A stretch of DNA of 64,000 nucleotides from Ascochyta rabiei (GCF_004011695.2 NC_082410.1:992001-1056000), one strand, 5' to 3'; numbered from the stretch's first letter, positions 44,027 to 56,168 are shown. Notes: a model not told the origin generated them from the letters alone. Program-made: numbers and translations.

Positions 44027-45493
44027 ATGGCCAGCGCGCTGAATTCGATTATGACGTCTCGGCTGAGTCGTTTCAGATTTTCTGCCCCACATCTGTGTAT
44101 AATTGCAGGGGCATCCCTCGGTGGCCTGCTCCTGCTGCGTCATGTGTCAAGCTCTGTGAGGACCGACAGAGTCAAAACCATCTTATCGCCGAGAGAAACT
44201 GTACTACCAAAGCTTTCGACGAAAGAGATCGAAGCACTGGCCTATCCTCTCGATGCTTTGCCTGGCGCACGAGATGTGGACTCCCCGTTTGGCAGCACGA
44301 GAGTTTATGAGTGGGGTCCTGAGGATGGAGAGAAGATACTCCTTATTCATGGCATATCCACGCCAAGCATTGCCTTGGCTGACCTGGCTTGTAAGCTGGT
44401 CGAAAGAGGTTGTCGAGTGATGTTATTTGGTAGGTCGAGAACATTCTTCCTGTCAAGCTCTTGAAAAGGAGAAACTGTCATGGCTAGAACAGCTAGCCAA
44501 AAGAGTCTGTATACCGTGTACTCCCCTAGATCATAACCTCTCGTTCAGTTTCACCAGGCTGTGTTGGGTGCTCCGTTGCTCGCAACTCTATATGTTGCTG
44601 CGATATACATTCCTTCGTTCCTCAGCAGTCCACGCAAACTATATGAAGGAGAAACACGTTATGCGCAACCACAAGCTTACCTTCATCCAGACCTCTTCTC
44701 CCGCGGCTACTCCTCCGGACCGTCACCTCGCACACACCGCTACGACTCCAGCCTCTACACCTCCCAGATCCACATCTGCCTCCTCTCCTCACCCGTCCAC
44801 TGGTCCACATTTACCCTGATCGGCTACTCCCTTGGCGGCGCCCTTGCCGCAGACTTCACATCCTACTTCCCGCACCTAATCAAGAGTCTAGTCCTCATCG
44901 CGCCCGGCGGCCTAATCCGCAGAAGCCACACGACTTGGAAGTCGCGGCTCTTGTACTCGACATCCGGCCTACTGCCTGAATCATGGATAGAGCATCTGGT
45001 TGCGAAGAGATTGTACACGGGGCCAGAGGAGGCGAGGAGTATTGAGCCGGAACCAAACACTGTTGACAATGCCGAGATGAAGAGGGCGAGTCGCGGAGAT
45101 GCGGTTTATGCTTCATCGCATCATGCGCTTCTCCCTGCTTGTCCACACAGCACTGTTGGGGCCGTGGTTGATTGGCAGATTGCACATCACGAGGGCTTTG
45201 TGCCGGCTTTCATCAGCTCGATTCGGTATGCGCCTGTGCATGGCGAGCATGAGCGGTGGAGGGCCTTGGGGAGGAATATAGACGATGGTGTTGGTGAGCT
45301 GAAGAAGGTGCATGTGGTACTAGGTGAGACAGACCCTATCATCGTCAAGGAGGAGTTGATGGAGGATGCGAGGGAGTGTGTAGGAGAGGACAATGTGGAG
45401 TTTAAGATCGTGCACGGCGCAGGACATGAAGTTGCTGTCGAGAGGGCGGACGAGATCTTGACGGTTGTTGGGAGGGCCCTTGAGAAGTGGTGA
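44027..45493 (+). CDS. Alpha/beta-hydrolase, N-terminally anchored
   Basis: Two exons, 44027-44429 and 44691-45493, give 401 residues. The join restores CRVMLFDLFSRGYSSGP, with Asp encoded across the junction. An N-terminal hydrophobic stretch (APHLCIIAGASLGGLLLL, about residues 20-37) suggests a signal anchor. The catalytic fold is visible: oxyanion HGIST, nucleophile elbow GYSLGG (Ser181), the acid in LGETDPI, and the His in HGAGHEV. Substrate not evident; serine esterase or lipase activity is a family-level inference. The intron is 261 nt, several times longer than others here. It was kept as one intron because no microexon between the two parts improves the alignment of frames, but a second small exon cannot be excluded by eye. 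Confidence 0.85.
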
Positions 45494-45807
45494 TGAAAAC
45501 AGGAGAGTGTAGAGGTATGTAAAGTCTAATCTGATATAACAGCTGTGTCTGTCAAGATGAAGGCGTTTCTGACAGCAGTGACACACGTAACCGTCTCGCA
45601 CTCCTGGGTGTCATAGTAGCGTACCTTGGCACGAAAACACGCGCACATTACAATGACGTCTTTCCGGTTGAAGTTGAGGATACTCCACCCTCGCTCCGTC
45701 AGGACCGACGTAGAAACTGTTTCGCAGTCCCTGCTTTCTTCGATTTCTTGTGGCACTGGGGACCACTTTGAAGCCAGTGAGTCTAGCGTGATGCGAGACG
45801 ACAAATA
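45494..45807. other. Convergent 3' region
   Basis: About 310 bases between tail-to-tail genes; nothing recognisable beyond presumed 3' trailers. Confidence 0.5.
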
Positions 45808-47877
45808 CTATGCAGCGCGGAAGCGTTGACGACGCGAACCGCTCCTGCTACGCGACCAGTGTGCAATGCACCTCACACCATCATCCACACCTCTAATGAA
45901 GGCCCCCATGACATCCTGAAGAGTGTGACCAGCATCATGAGAGCCTAGAGTCGTTGCAAAGGTAGCGGAAAGAGAAGACATCGTGTGCATGTCGATCACA
46001 TCGGGTCTCAAGATGGTCCATCCATCGAGAATTCTCGCAACGAAGTCTTGGAGATGCCGCAAGGTCATATTACTTTGACCCATACCGAAGGCCCTCGCGA
46101 TCTTGCCAAGTGCGCGGGCGGTCGCTGTGTTGAGCGTCTTGTTTCTCTCGCGCAGGATTGCAGCGATAGCGTTGGTCTTGACACCAGCTTCGAAGACGAC
46201 GAAGTGGAGTAGTTCTCGGCACTCTGCATCGTTATTAAGATCTTCGATCAACTTGTCGACCTCTAAGGTGTGGAGTACAGCGTCTTCTGGAATATCACTC
46301 CAAATGAAATACTCTCCGTGGCCTGGCATGCGATCAGCGAACGAAACGACAGACTCGTGCCTTAAGCTTACCCCTGTAGCGGGCCCATTTAGCAAGACCT
46401 TGGGCTTTCAGCCATGGGAAAATGTCGGCCGCGTGGTGCACTTTCTGTTTTTGTTGCAGACACGAAGCACCGAGCGAAATTAGAGCAATTTTTGGCTGTT
46501 CCATATCTTTGGCGTAAGAGAGAGCTTGCAGGAGGGACTGTACAACGTTAATCACGTGTCTATCATAATTCTGTAGGTACTCACGCTTGCCGTTGAGATA
46601 TAGACGGGTGTATCACCGTGCTTGCTGAGGTGTAAGTACGTGAAAATCTTACCGGCTTCTGAAGGGTCGTCGAGTGCGATGGGCCCTGGGAACGGACGAG
46701 GCCAACCGATAAAAGTCTCAGCCACAAAGCCACCATCAATGAATGCTGTGCGGTTTGAAGTGTCCCACACGCGAAAGCTCAGATACGGTCTGGTCGACAT
46801 AGGTCTGGGCACGCCCACATTGTCAGCCACGAGGGTTAGGTTCTGTTCCACGTCTGTGAAGAGCTCGACATGATCTTCAAACGGAGGTTGTACGGCCCTT
46901 GACATGAGACCAAGTGATTGCGCAGCGGCAGCAACCTCCCTCGCAACCACAGCGTTGGCGAACTCGTCTCTCACTTCTTGCTTTGTCTTCTCGACCTTTG
47001 ACTCGTATATTTCACGGATTCGAGGTGAGCTAGATTTTCTTGCCTTGCCGCAGACAAAGTCAATATCCACACTGCGTCTTCGTAGATCCAGGTCCAAATT
47101 GCTTGCTTGCTGTTCAATTCTGAACATGATGTCGGTATAGTAGTCTTGCGGAGCGTCAAATGGTACCGACAAAACTCTACCAAAGGCTCGAAAGCTTTCT
47201 GGTCCATAAAACAACATATGACCCCAGAACTGTTCCCGGATGATACGATGCCTAAGTTTGAGACCTGCGATTGCGTTGAAAACTCTTGGAATCACCCGCA
47301 CATCTTCGCAGTGATAGAAACGATACAGAATCGAAAGAAGTTCTCTTTCTTCTGACGTATAAGTGTGGGGAGGCTTCCTTTCGATTGCACCACGATTTTG
47401 TCCTGGTGTAGTCGTCACAGTCGTGTGAGCTTGCGAGCTACTTCTACTGAAGCTCAATCGTCTTGCAACAGCAAGATTCGTGAAAGGCTGGGGTGTTGTA
47501 TGCAGGTGACAACTCTGCCTTCTCGTGCGTCTGTGTTCGGCTCTGCGAAGTGACGGCGAAGGAGTATTTTCCAGAAAATCTGTGCGCTCACTATCATATC
47601 CGACGTCGATGAAGTCCTCAGTAGACGTCGATACACATTCACTGAGCGAGGTTTCAAGATAGGGCGTAACAGCTGCTGATGGTAGTATCGCTGCTGCTGC
47701 TGCCGCCAACTGAGAAACGAAATCTTGACTGGTGGTCGACTCTGGTGTTGGGACTGTGCTCGAGTCTCCAACCACTGTATTCGGACTAGAGAAATCGATG
47801 TCGCTCAAGTCTCTTGGCTCCATCTTGATGCGGGTGTCGTGTAAGTCTTCGTGAGATGGTAAGATGGTATCGGTCAT
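45808..47877 (-). CDS. DUF7587-domain protein
   Basis: Three exons (minus), 47877-46585, 46537-46372 and 46322-45808, give 657 residues. The N-terminal third is Ser/Thr-rich. A short conserved block around YTSEERELLSILYRFYHCEDVRVIPRVFNAIAG resembles the DNA-binding-like segment found at the start of these proteins. The DUF7587 core runs from about PRPMSTRPYLSFRVWDTSNRTAFIDGGFVAETF through HLSKHGDTPVYISTASSSLLQALSYAKD (across intron 1) to SLGASC, DIFPWLK, and GHGEYFIWSDIPEDAVLHTL (across intron 2). The last 150 residues are a helical region with Ser/Arg at the end. This family is common in Pezizomycotina and has no known function. DUF7587 is my recognition from the motif order, not a database result. 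Confidence 0.8.
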
Positions 47878-49546
47878 ATTTGAGTCTTGGCTTTGATCAG
47901 CTTGCCTCCGTCAGTATCTACTACTTTGCACCTTCGCTTGATGAGCAAATGAACGTACCTGAGCGTGCTCTGTCTGACAAAGTGAGCTGCGGTAATGACT
48001 CTTGGCCTTCATGAACACTCGCTCTCTCTGCCGGCGTGAAAATCATGACACCCCCATGCACCGGCTGCCAGGCCGGTCTTCCCCTCATACTGAGGACCAG
48101 TACGCGGCTGCTTGAAGCAGAGAAGATGAACTGAAACGCGAGAAGGAAGAAGGGAATGATGCTACGAAGCAATAAGAAGGAATCCGGTGTAGCGTTGTTG
48201 TTGTAGCAGTGGGCGAAGAAAGATGCGTCTGGCAAAGAGCGACAGCGACAACGACGCGATGCGACGCGACGCGTTCTGCAAGACACGCTCCTTGGATCCA
48301 ATTACCGCAGCCAAGCCATAGTGGCGTCGCGTACGTGCGACGCGTGGTGAGGATGAGAGTGAGGACGCATGAAGCTCCGGCTCGAGGCTCGCTGAACACG
48401 ACCATGCTTGACCACCGCGCCAAGGTGAGAGCGGCTCACAACGAAGCGTCTTCATCCTGTGCTAGTGTGCCCGGACATGGTAAGAGTGCTGTGGAGTATT
48501 CTGATACTGCGGCAGTAGATGGCTGCGTCTGCTTTGGATATTTCTTAGCAATGTGGCCTCGCAAGGAAGTGATATACGTAACAAACCTCCCATTGTGGCG
48601 GCGTATTACTTGATCATGTTGTTTGATCCTGCACATAGAGGATCAGCGGCCTGTGAGGATGGTAGAGGGGTGTGAGGTATGAAGTACAGAGTCGGGGGTT
48701 GACAGCACTCTTAAAGTCTACTCAGGGTGGACTAACCGCTCTTCGTTGTCCAAGTGAGAGAGTGCAAATAGATCGCATGACCAATAACATTGAATAGTCG
48801 ACTGTACTGGAGAAAGACGGTGAAGGTTGAAGAATACCTCAAGTTTCAGTGTTGCTATGTGCTAGGTAAGAACCAGAAAGGAAAAGAAGAAGCTGTACGT
48901 CACAGCCAAGATGCGATGCGATGCCGCTGTCAAGTTGAGAATCTATAACAGAGCAAACAAAAGACACCTCCTCCCACGCTACGTTATATTCGTGATTTTC
49001 ATGATTGGACTGAAGAAGCAAAAAGCAAATGCATCGACTTCGCGCCAGAAGGTGTTCCCGTACTCTTGGTTTGCAGCTTTCTAACATTCGTTTGCGCCGA
49101 AGGATGCATCAATGTAGCGGATATGGAGGAACAAACGCAGAGGTACGCTCCCTCATAGCGAAAGGAAGCGAGAAAAAGGCAGATGCGACCAAAGCTCGAA
49201 ATAATGACTACGCTGGAACCAGCGCCATTGGCAAAGCGTGAGATTTGCGAACGACTCTCGTAGTGAGTATTGGAATACGGCGGGCATCGTCCGATCGCGA
49301 TCATGTGAAAACGTTGGTGTAGGTGCATAAGCGCTGGGCGCAAAGGAAGGCCGTAGCGCACAACTGTAAGGATAGTATGCGAGGTATAAAAGCAATATAG
49401 CTTGCATACACTGTTCACAGCGTGACTTCTCGTGCAGCGGCGGGTTGGGCTCCGCGTTTCTCAGGTTGCGGTGCGCCGCCAACATTGGTGCGCAATACGA
49501 AGTTCCGCACCCATAATTTCCCACGCGGGACCTTTGTCGATCCGCC
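47878..49546. other. Long intergenic region
   Basis: About 1.7 kb. Left part should be promoter and leader of the DUF7587 gene; a GTACGT donor near 47957 and a TACTGAC-like branch site suggest a possible leader intron. The remainder holds only short frames without protein features. No RNA gene or repeat recognised. Confidence 0.45.
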
Positions 49547-51137
49547 TCATTTATGACCATGCTGCTCGGTGCACATCTTCCTGACGACCCACTTCTCCCA
49601 GAACTTCCGTTGCTGGATAGTCACTAGTATGCCGTCGTCGCCAAGCACCTCCACGCTGTCCATGTGACCGTTACAATTGCACCATGGTACCGACGCGGGT
49701 GTATCCGGAGACAATGGTGGGAAATGCAGATTACCTCCCTGTTCAGGCTCATCCGTACCTGCATCCGAACCGGAGTCATCCACCGAGCCGTCGCTGACGT
49801 ATGCTTCGTCTTGGTCGTCAACGTGATCAAATTCGTCTTCGTGTGGATCCCAGTCGTCGCTCTCGTCACTGCTGTCGCTCCCTAGAGGGTCGTCCGGTAC
49901 CTCCGCCCCCATTATCCATGCATCGTCGAAGTGCTTCTCGTAGTCTATGCGTCGAAGACTGACCCAGTCCAATCTTGACATGTCTTCCCGCAAGAAGGAA
50001 AGAACGTCTTTCCACCGGCTGCCGTCCTTTAGCAACACATCTCGTAACCGTAGGCCTCTTAACGTTTCACGGTGTCTCCTAGCAAGCGCGATTATTTCTT
50101 CGGCGTCAAGCCTCCATGCCTGAATGCCAAAGGCTTGTAGCTTGTCCCACTTGACGTTGTGGAAAATTTCTTCCAGCTTCAGGGTGAGCGGCCTGTGCGA
50201 GGGAAAGCCGATATGTACAGCTTCAATGTTCTTTGCCGCTGTGAAAACGGCTTTGGACAGAGCTGACAGGTCTCTCATTCTTTGGTCCAGATCTAGTCCG
50301 TCATCGAAGTGTAGTTCGAGACAGGTAAGCCTCTCTGCGAGGAGCCTCATTGCCGTTGGTGGATTATTTGCAGCGCCCAGCACGCTCTGTGGACTCAGCA
50401 TGGGTGATGAAAACCGAGAACATGGGGACTTTGATGCTAGAAGCGCCTCGCCTATCGTTCTCGTGGAATGCAGACAAGCTGGTGGCCACTTCAGTTCCAC
50501 CATCTGGCTGAGTTCGTCGTGCTGTCGGATATACTGTATAAGCATGCCATCCTCTTGGTCCTGTAGCCGTAAAATTTGGACATGCTGAAGTGACGTAAAG
50601 GCTGATATCGCGAGTGTCAAGACTCTGGCGTCCTCTCGTGTGCGCACTATGTCCTTCTGCTCTTTCGCCTTCTGTACAAAGTGACTAGCGTCAAGGAGTC
50701 CAAGATTGCCTGGTAACGTCGGAAGCAAATCCTGGATACGTTCTCGCCCTGCAGCAAGGTCAGTAGAGCTACAGTCTTCGTGGACTTTGCAAACAACCTT
50801 CTACGTAGAAGAAAGGTACCATGTAACTGAATTTCTTCACCCGCTCAGCGAGATGCCGCTGGTTTGCAATCTTTTCCAAGCGCTTTAGACCTCTTCTTGA
50901 GAATCTTGTTGTTACTCTGGAAAACTGGTGAATAGCACCAAGGTCCGCGAGTTTTCTGCATGTGAGCCTTAGATTTGCAATAGTCTGGGCCTGATCCGGT
51001 TCGATTGGTGGAGGCGGCTTGAAGCTTTCTTGGGACAGATACGCGCGACGCTCGAGGCTGATTAGTTTTTCCGGTTCTGAAGCGACATGTTCGAGGATAA
51101 TGCGCAGGAGTTCGTCGGCAAGGTCAAGGATGCCCAT
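49547..51137 (-). CDS. F-box-like protein, substrate unknown
   Basis: Two exons (minus), 51137-50798 and 50748-49547, give 513 residues. The N-terminus MGILDLADELLRIILEHVASEPEKLISLERRAYL with NLRLTCRKLADLGAIHQFSRVTTRF is an F-box-like helical unit of the kind seen in many fungal proteins. The centre is Leu-rich (LTCLELHFDDGLDLDQRMRDLSAL). Before the C-terminus lies an acidic Asp/Ser run (SDSSDESDDWDPHEDEFDHVDD), and then a conserved Trp/Cys-containing end. The intron uses a non-consensus GTTGTT donor; the alternative GTCCAC donor 14 bases further on also keeps frame. The ATG at 51137 was preferred over the open upstream stretch. Substrate and partner unknown. Confidence 0.78.
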
Positions 51138-52506
51138 GGCGACTGTATATAGACCATCCAAGTGTCCAGGCGTAAGGTGAGAGCTCCCAGCTGGCACGGG
51201 CGCGAGAAGCGAACCTAGCAGCGGGTATGTACTTCAAAACAAACGTGAACAAAGGCTATGGCCGGCACGGCGTGAAGTGCAGACGTGGCGGGAAATGGAG
51301 TGAGGACACTGCGGCAGAGTCCCTACGTCAATCCAGCGGACTACGTGTTCGATGTTTGGGGCGATGCTCTGTCAGTCTGTGGGCGCAATCCAGCCGGAGG
51401 GGCACACTCGGGAAACTAAAGGAAGCATGACCTTTCCAGGCTCTTCAGCGGTCAGCTAAGCGTTGCTGAAGGTTGCAGAAGACGACTGGACACAAAACCT
51501 GCAGCCGTGCGCAAACCAAGCTCGTCCTAACGATGCAGGCGACGTGCCTGCCCAATTACGAGGTGCGACTCATACTCGACACGGCTTAGAACGTCACGTG
51601 CCCGACAAGTGATGCGGGTGTCCTGGTAGAAAGGCGGATCTAAGGGAGGACCCGCGAGCGAAAACACGTCGATTCGTTGCTTGACACGGTCGCACGCTGT
51701 CCAGGGGTGGATCAGGCTGCGGCAGTCTGATTCGAGGCGTCTTCATCCCCGCCCCATGCGACCAAGGCCTTCGAATCAGAGCCTAATGCGTTGCCAACGA
51801 AGCGTGCAGCAGAAGCGCTTGCGGACGCCAATGGCCGCTTCACATGGTAGGAATTAGGTCATACCGTGCACTCGGATTCGCATCAAACGCATCGCTCGAA
51901 TAAAAGGCGCGACGATAATGGCACCGAGGGGAAGGGAAGATAGCCACCATGGCAGCCCTAGGAGGCTGAAGCGTGTAGCATGGCGTGGCTCCGTGTACTA
52001 TTCAGCGCTACTAAACGCGGCTCCACACAGCCGTCTGTCTCTGTCCCCGTGCGTGCGCAATGGGGAGACCGCTGCGTTGTCACTGATTTCGCCGGTCCCC
52101 GTAACCCCTGTCCCGTCTCGGTGACATTCGTCGCAGAAGCAAAAGTTTGCAGCGCCATCCCGCCAGTCCGTGTACATACGATGAGTTCTCTGACGCAAAC
52201 CAAATGCTGGCGTGCTGCTGGTCGCCATTTTGGGCAACGCCACCTGCTTGGTACAATCGTATCTTGACACGAAACGTACAACAGCTGCATAATACTAGTC
52301 CACGCTGTTGTATCGTCCAGAAGTACACGACGCTGTGTACCGTTGCACGAAAAATGAACCTAGCTAACCTCCTGCACATCCGTCGAGCTATCGAATCTAC
52401 CACAAACAACAGCTCAAGCACCTGCCTCGACCTGCCACTATCATATTCAGGACAAACATCGACGTGGCACATGCGTCACACTGTTTGTACACCATCAGAT
52501 GTACCG
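51138..52506. other. Long intergenic region
   Basis: About 1.4 kb between tandem minus-strand genes: promoter of the F-box-like gene on the left, 3' trailer of CAB4 on the right. GC-rich, with only short overlapping frames. No gene, RNA or repeat recognised. Confidence 0.45.
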
Positions 52507-53823
52507 TCATGCTTTTGCCCTTGGCTTGACAAGTTCACTCCGTTTTCGACGAATCTCCGTACTGCTCAGTTTGCTCTGGAACGTCTCATCAACGCTGTCT
52601 TCTTCGCTGGCATCGAGAACGGCCACTTCATAGACCTCAAGTGGGTCCCAGCCCTGTTCCTTCCGCTTTTCGTTGACGGCAGCACCGCCGCCTCTGGTCT
52701 CGAGTGAGAGAGCCAATGCTGTAATCTCCTCATCGGTGATGGTAGGGCCAAAAGGATCCCAGATCTCAACATATCTAATAGTCAAACCGAACGGATAGCT
52801 AACGTGTACGGCATGCCCATTGGGACCCGGCTCGTTGACTTCCTGGATCCTGATACGACTGTCGTCAGGCTGTCCAAAGTACACGATCGAATGTAGAAAG
52901 TTATGCGTTGCTTCCTGACGAGCCTTCCAACTTTCGAGTTGGTCAGCAAACTTCTTGTTCACGAGAAGAGCATCACCTGTTATCCCCACTGTGAGAACGC
53001 TGGAATGGTCTGACTGCTGTCTGCGACCCAGTACGAAGGCAAACATAGTGAGCAGTAATTTGTGGCCAATGTGAAGATGATCGAACGTCCCGCCCACAGC
53101 AACGGAGAGATGCTTCATAGTAGGACAGTAGTCCTTTTTGAGAGCAGCGGCAGCCGTCGAGTCTGAGACGCTTGCGTTGACAACTATGCCACCTCGTACT
53201 CGAGACACCGTGGTGTCTTTGGAGATGGCGAGAAAGCTCTTTGAGAGGCGCTCTCCTTCTTCACTCTCCACGGAGTACACAGCTCTCCACTTCCTGGAGC
53301 TCTGAGCAAGCGTGTGTAAGCTGATGGCGGGGCCTTGCACCTCTTGCTCTGGTGTAGAGTCTTCAGAAGAGTGCTGCAGCGTCCCGTCTCTTGGATGGGC
53401 TACCAGTATGATGCGGGCGTCGACACCCTCTGCATCCTCGGTATCGATTGCATTCCTGGCCGCAACGATGCATATCAACTTGTAGACGTCGGCGACGAGT
53501 TGTTGTGTGACATCGTACAGCGGTCCCCTTGGCTCGTCAAGATGCCCATACAAGTGTGGACATGGCAGGGCAATCTCTAGCAGAGCAGGTTCCTGGGCCT
53601 GCCGCAGCTCCCTAAGCACAGTAGAGAGTGGGGCATGGTATGCGGCCTTCAGCGATGCATATGTCGAGGATGCTGGCGCAGGTGGCAGCAGTAGCAGGGC
53701 ACGGTACGGGGCTGTGTGGAGTGGGGGCATGGTCGCCAGATGTCGCTGCAGTAGATGGACACGGCACACGGCAGGCGAGGCGAAGGCAGAGGTGAGACGA
53801 TGTGCTGCGGTGAACCGGCTCAT
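52507..53823 (-). CDS. CAB4: Pantetheine-phosphate adenylyltransferase (PPAT), CoA biosynthesis
   Basis: An intronless frame of 438 residues. The nucleotidyltransferase core starts at about 240 with HLSVAVGGTFDHLHIGHKLLLT, the HxGH-containing signature that binds ATP and phosphopantetheine. Then follow VLTVGITGDALLVNKKFADQLESW, a block with IQEVNEPGPNG, and SSTEIRRKRSEL, the end of the PPAT domain. The enzyme makes dephospho-CoA, the penultimate step of CoA synthesis; as in yeast Cab4 it has no fused dephospho-CoA kinase. The first 31 residues (MSRFTAAHRLTSAFASPAVC and on) are basic, hydroxylated and acid-free, like a mitochondrial presequence. Met32 (MPPLHTAPY) offers a cytosolic start. Divergent, 259 bases, from the WD40 gene. 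Confidence 0.92.
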   Translation of the reverse strand: MSRFTAAHRLTSAFASPAVCRVHLLQRHLATMPPLHTAPYRALLLLPPAPASSTYASLKAAYHAPLSTVLRELRQAQEPALLEIALPCPHLYGHLDEPRGPLYDVTQQLVADVYKLICIVAARNAIDTEDAEGVDARIILVAHPRDGTLQHSSEDSTPEQEVQGPAISLHTLAQSSRKWRAVYSVESEEGERLSKSFLAISKDTTVSRVRGGIVVNASVSDSTAAAALKKDYCPTMKHLSVAVGGTFDHLHIGHKLLLTMFAFVLGRRQQSDHSSVLTVGITGDALLVNKKFADQLESWKARQEATHNFLHSIVYFGQPDDSRIRIQEVNEPGPNGHAVHVSYPFGLTIRYVEIWDPFGPTITDEEITALALSLETRGGGAAVNEKRKEQGWDPLEVYEVAVLDASEEDSVDETFQSKLSSTEIRRKRSELVKPRAKA

Positions 53824-54082
53824 ATGACGGTCGCAATGGCTGCGAGATTGTCTGGAGCTGTCAAGCGTGGAGCTACGATGTCATCGTCAGCAGAATCAGC
53901 CTTTGTGGAGTACAGGTAGATGGTGGTGGTGGTGGTGGTGGTGGTGGGGGAGGGGGCTGGACCGAGCGCGCCTACCAAGACGTCGGCCGGCCATCAATGA
54001 CCCTGAAGTGCTCAGTCCTCGAGCGACGTGCGACCGTTCACTCCTCTCACGGACAGCTCGAAGCTGTTCTCCTTGCGGCGCG
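53824..54082. promoter_or_regulatory. Divergent promoter with GGT microsatellite, CAB4 / WD40 gene
   Basis: 259 bases between two starts. A (GGT)9-like run at about 53921-53947 followed by G-rich sequence lies in the middle. The plus frame is open from 53867 through it (a Trp run) but is not protein-like. Confidence 0.55.
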
Positions 54083-56168
54083 ATGCCGTTCCACCACAAC
54101 AACCAGCAGCACTTCAACCTGGCGGCTGGACTGGGGCAAGCCGCGCAGCTGTCGTCGATTGGGTCGCCGATGGGCAACCTGAAGGTCGCAACAGCAGGAA
54201 CGACAGGCGCGGGCACCGATGCATTTGCGCCTCCCAGTGCAGGCGGGCATCAGGAAGATCTGCATGTGTCGACGCCGCCATCTGCCCAGCAGCCGCAGCA
54301 GCCGCAGCAGCCGCAGCAGCAGCAGCAGCAGATATACCACCCGGCCGACCACTACGGCGGCTCAGCGCCCAATATCAGCCTCCAGCAAGCCACACCTCAG
54401 GGCTCCCACTACGGCGCCTCTGCTGCATTGCCTGGCAGTCTCCAGCCTGCACAGCGCCCGGGCCCTTCCTCCGCGAACACGGCGCCGACCGTGCCCACCC
54501 AGAGCATCGTCAGCAACGCCAACTCGTATACGCTCCCCACGCGCTCCAACACCATCAGCCAGTCGCAGCACCCATCCTCACACACCTACTCGCGCTCGAG
54601 CCCAGCTGGCATGGGCCCCGACCAGAAGTACATTCCCTTTTCAAATACCCCTGAGCAGTCCAAGTACACAGCCACGACGCCCTCACAGAAGTACTACCCT
54701 TCGACTCCCACTACCAATGCGTCGCACTCACCACTAGGTCTGGCTGACATCAGGCCGCGCGCAAACTCGAGTATGGACCCAGAAGGTCTAGGTGCCGGCA
54801 ATACGTTCGTCAGTGAGCAGAACAAGACGCCCTCGAACAGCAACTACCTTGCGCCGTGGAGTATATATGCCTACGACTGGTGCAAGTGGAATGTGTCAGG
54901 CGGTAACAGCGCTGGGAAGATGGCCGTTGGAAGCTACATTGAAGACAACCACAACTTCATACGCATCCTCGACACCCAAATCACACCTCAACACGACTCT
55001 ACTCCGGGCGCATCGCCGTATGGTCTTGAGTACAATGCGATCGCGGAAGCCACATGCTCATTCCCTGTTACTCGCATACTGTGGGAGCCCCCTTCATCCC
55101 AGAAGCAATCGACTGATCTTCTTGCAACTTCTGGCGACCATCTGCGGCTATGGTCACTTCCTCAGTCGTCAGGCAGCAATTTGAGTAATACGATCTCACG
55201 AACGTCTTCAGTGAACACCAGAGAACCTCAATTACCAAAGCTCACCCCGCTCGCTCTCTTGTCCAACTCCAAGACTCCCGAGCACACTGCACCACTGACG
55301 TCTCTTGATTGGAACACCATGTCGCCTAAGCTCATCATTACGTCCAGCATTGACACGACCTGCACCATATGGGACATTCCCACCCTTACGGCGAAGACAC
55401 AGTTGATTGCACACGACAAAGAAGTGTTTGACGTCCGCTTCTGCGCAGGGAGTGTTGATGTCTTCGTAAGCTGCGGCGCTGACGGTAGTGTGCGCATGTT
55501 CGACCTTCGAAGCTTGGAGCACAGTACCATCATTTACGAGCCGTCTGATAAGAACAATGACAAGGACAAAGGTTAGTGGACTGGCCATGCCTAGTGTGTG
55601 TGTGTGTGATTTACTGACTTCTTGGACAGGGTCGCCGACTGGTCGCATGTCTCCTACAAAAGCTCAGCAAACCATGTCCTACGCGCCGCCTCTTCTCCGT
55701 CTCGCTGCCTCTCCACACGACTCGCACCTGCTTGCCACATTTGCTCAAGACTCGAACGTTATCCGTATCCTTGATGTTCGACAGCCGGGGCAAGCGCTCC
55801 TCGAGCTTCGTGGACACTCCGCGGCGCTTAACAGCATTGAGTGGAATCCGTCACGGAGAGGCATGCTTGCTTCTGGCGGTGATGACTCACTCGTACTTGT
55901 CTGGGACTTGCTACATGCCAATCAGGGTGCTGCAATCAGTGGCGAGCACGCTGCTTCAGCACTTCCCACTCCAGCAGCTGCGCAACCGACCAACAACGGC
56001 ACAGGTGCTCAGAACGTACCAGTAGGACAGAAGGGCCCATACGCCAGTTGGCGATGTGATTATGAGGTCGGCAATATTAGTTGGGCACCCCAAAGTGCTT
56101 TGACAGGACAAGGGGGTGATTGGCTTGGTGTTGCAGGCGGAAGAGGTGTTTGGGGTGTCAAGCTATGA
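54083..56168 (+). CDS. WD40-repeat protein of the DCAF7/WDR68 family
   Basis: Two exons, 54083-55571 and 55630-56168, give 675 residues. The first 240 residues are low complexity, with a Gln/Pro tract encoded by CAG repeats (about 54291-54331), then Ser/Thr/Pro. The WD40 propeller begins near PWSIYAYDWCKW and shows family-specific sequence: GSYIEDNHNFIRILDTQ, IAEATCSFPVTRILWEPPSS, DLLATSGDHLRLWSLP, LTSLDWNTMSPKLIITSSIDTTCTIWDI, VFDVRFCAGSVDVFVSCGADGSVRMFDLR, and after the intron DSNVIRILDVRQPG and LNSIEWNPSRRGMLASGGDDS. Members are scaffolds, for example for DYRK kinases and CUL4-DDB1 ligases in animals and for MYB-bHLH complexes in plants (AN11/TTG1). The partner here is unknown. The start MPFHHNNQQHFN fits fungal orthologues, which share the long N-terminal extension. 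Confidence 0.92.
54291..54331 (+). repeat. CAG repeat (poly-Gln coding)
   Basis: CAGCCGCAG and CAG units encode a Gln/Pro then Gln run in the N-terminal extension of the WDR68-type protein. Confidence 0.85.

Noticed and set aside
53867..54082. 72-residue N-terminal extension of the WDR68-type protein
   Set aside because: Encodes a Trp run from a GGT microsatellite and Arg-rich sequence; the conserved start is at 54083.
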